DNA from: a gamma proteobacterium HIMB55
Lineage (GTDB): Bacteria; Pseudomonadota; Gammaproteobacteria; Pseudomonadales; Halieaceae
Direction: 5' to 3'
DNA length: 64,000 bases
Assembly: GCA_000227505.4 (NCBI GenBank)
Contig: AGIF02000001.1
Span: 702,035 to 766,034, forward strand
Positions 62,762 to 64,000 of the stretch are shown here, in pieces. How positions within the stretch are numbered: position 1 is the stretch's first letter; every line of letters begins with the position of its first letter. The notes under the pieces are model-generated. The model ran no database searches. It worked only from the letters and a program-made list of their open reading frames with translations, and was not told the origin of the DNA. The position numbers and the translations under genes are program-made.

Positions 62762-63723
62762 TGTTGACCTCGCGGGCTCTCTGGAAGGTAGAACTGACGG
62801 ACCCACTTTCTGAACAGCACAAGGGTCTCATCGCCTTTACAGAAAATAGGCTGCCTGCGGTGAACCTTGTTTTCCCAAATGGGGTAGTCGTCTGAAAGAC
62901 CTTCGATAATGCCATCCATGACCTGGTCGCCGACAAATTCGGCAATTTCGTTACGGACAATCAGTGTCCAGCGCAGCAGGGTCTCGTTGCGCGAAATCGG
63001 CTGTGCTGAGTTGTAAACCAGCATCTCAGCCCCGGGGCCATAGCTCGTCATTACACGCGCCAAGCCGGGCTGGAACATGGTCGCGTGAAGGCCACCTTTC
63101 ATGCCCTGTGCTTCGATTTCAGAGCGCAAGTGAACAGCACCATCGTCCTCAACAGCGACAGAGGAAGGTGGCGTTTGATTTTGCTTGTGCACGTACTGGA
63201 AGTGTTCGGGGTCACAGGAGTTCTCGGCGATATCCTGAATGTGAACGGGAATGTTGAATTCAACTTGGCGCGGTTCGGTCCAGTTCTCATCACCGATTTG
63301 CTCGATGACGGGGACTTCACGGTCTGGCTCAGCGCCTGTGGGATGGAACCACATGTAGATTTCGCCGTTCACTTCGCTAGTAGGCCAGTTCTGTACCTTG
63401 GCGCGGGTTGGAATCGTGTCGCAATAAGGGATGTGGTTGCACTTACCGTCGCCACCGAATTGCCAGCCGTGGAAAGGACACTGGATAGACTCACCAACCA
63501 CTTTGCCGTTGACGCCCAAGTGCGCACCGAGGTGGGGACAAAAGGCATCGTGAACCCGAGCCTCGCCTGATTCAGTGCGGTATACGACAAGCTCTCGATC
63601 GAGTGCGCTAACCGCTTTTACGTCGCCGGGTTCCAGCTCATGACTTCTCGCAACTGACCACCAGCCAATTGGAAAGTCCGGTGCGGTATTCGTTTTTGAA
63701 TCGCAAACTGCAATGAGTTCCAT
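62758..63723 (-). CDS. Rieske non-heme iron oxygenase, KshA-like (3)
   Basis: The 321-residue protein has Rieske ligands C62-P-H64 and C82-P-F-H85 with a normal 17-residue loop, and the iron motif D171-x2-H174-x4-H179. It begins PIGWWSVARSHELEPGDVKAV, typical of KshA-like oxygenases. It needs an external ferredoxin/reductase, and none is in the window. It lies 30 bp after the amidohydrolase gene and overlaps the SDR start by 4 bp. C-terminal similarity to the second Rieske protein (FRKWVRQF versus FRRWFSQF) shows they are related, but the loop lengths differ. Confidence 0.88.
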   Translation of the reverse strand: MELIAVCDSKTNTAPDFPIGWWSVARSHELEPGDVKAVSALDRELVVYRTESGEARVHDAFCPHLGAHLGVNGKVVGESIQCPFHGWQFGGDGKCNHIPYCDTIPTRAKVQNWPTSEVNGEIYMWFHPTGAEPDREVPVIEQIGDENWTEPRQVEFNIPVHIQDIAENSCDPEHFQYVHKQNQTPPSSVAVEDDGAVHLRSEIEAQGMKGGLHATMFQPGLARVMTSYGPGAEMLVYNSAQPISRNETLLRWTLIVRNEIAEFVGDQVMDGIIEGLSDDYPIWENKVHRRQPIFCKGDETLVLFRKWVRQFYLPESPRGQQ

Positions 63724-63753
63724 GTGAGTTTGATCCTTTGTTTTTGTTGTCTG

Positions 63754-64000
63754 TTAAGCGCCAAATATATCAGTGGATGGGCCAATGTCAGCTGCAAGTC
63801 CGTCGAGGTAAGCGCGATCGAGTCCATAGAACTCGATAGCGTTGCCACCCAAGATCTTGCGTCCTGCATCTGCGTCGAAGCCCTTGAAAGTGTCGAGGTA
63901 GTACTGCGCCGTATTCGGCCACGTGCCCTCAGGGTGGGGGAAATCACTGCCCCACATGATTTGTTCGAGACCAATCTGATCTCTCATGTCGAGGTCACGA
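63754..64000 (-). CDS. Amidohydrolase-family (Amidohydro_2) protein, N-terminus outside window
   Basis: The frame is open from the right edge to the stop at 63754, giving the last 82 or so residues. IMWGSDFPHPEGTWPNT is the C-terminal metal motif of TIM-barrel amidohydrolase 2 enzymes, where the Asp in GSDFPH binds the metal. The rest (KILGGNAIEFYGLD) is also typical. Family members decarboxylate or hydrolyse ring-derived acids and lactones, and many occur beside Rieske genes in aromatic and steroid clusters. It is the first visible gene of the minus-strand cluster, 30 bp upstream of the Rieske oxygenase. Confidence 0.75.
   Translation of the reverse strand, partial: RDLDMRDQIGLEQIMWGSDFPHPEGTWPNTAQYYLDTFKGFDADAGRKILGGNAIEFYGLDRAYLDGLAADIGPSTDIFGA

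Overview
The window looks like ordinary chromosome from a free-living marine gammaproteobacterium, most plausibly of the OM60/NOR5 (Halieaceae-like) kind. That is inference from content: two large TonB-dependent receptors, a COQ7-type ubiquinone hydroxylase, DNA polymerase IV, an RND efflux pair, a cytochrome c, and a very high density of lipid, steroid and aromatic catabolism families. I saw no rRNA, tRNA, CRISPR array, insertion sequence, phage gene or plasmid replication gene. Both edges cut genes: a penicillin/AHL acylase on the left and an amidohydrolase on the right.

Layout. 0-6 kb holds the acylase, a sterol-desaturase-type hydroxylase, a cytochrome c, a hotdog thioesterase, an unknown protein and an M20 amidohydrolase. 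6.4-14.3 kb is an accessory catabolic block: a TetR regulator, then a sulfatase, a DUF1330 protein, two GST-like paralogues and an acyl-CoA dehydrogenase on the same strand, with a haloalkane-dehalogenase-type hydrolase facing them. 14.6-21.9 kb is more conserved: a divergent Lrp regulator and alanine dehydrogenase, COQ7, a transporter overlapping a malonyl-CoA-synthetase-like enzyme, dinB and a VOC protein. 22-29 kb has two secreted hydrolases, a small lipoprotein, a DUF3604 protein and an ACT protein. 29-36.5 kb has a TonB receptor with its own promoter and terminator, then a CodB-type permease, hydantoinase and DUF917 operon. 36.6-41 kb is an RND pump.

41-64 kb is the most distinctive part. 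It has three Rieske oxygenases resembling 3-ketosteroid-9-alpha-hydroxylase (KshA), an overlapping pair of acyl-CoA dehydrogenases, an acyl-CoA synthetase, four SDR enzymes, a zinc alcohol dehydrogenase, a second TonB receptor and an eight-gene minus-strand cluster. Read in transcription order, that cluster is amidohydrolase, Rieske oxygenase, SDR, acetoacetate-decarboxylase-like, SnoaL-like, DUF1214, DUF1214 and sulfotransferase. Together these families could import a bulky hydrophobic cyclic substrate, hydroxylate it, oxidise it, open rings and beta-oxidise side chains. The substrate cannot be read from the sequence; a steroid, terpenoid or polycyclic compound is a guess.

The most unusual non-gene signal is a set of short perfect or near-perfect tandem repeats in intergenic DNA: 12 bp x3, 8 bp x10, 20 bp x3 and 14 bp x4. 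The 14-bp array supplies the ribosome-binding site of the next gene from its last copy. Two similar 7-3-7 palindromes, upstream of the sulfatase and of the dehalogenase, may be operators for one regulator.
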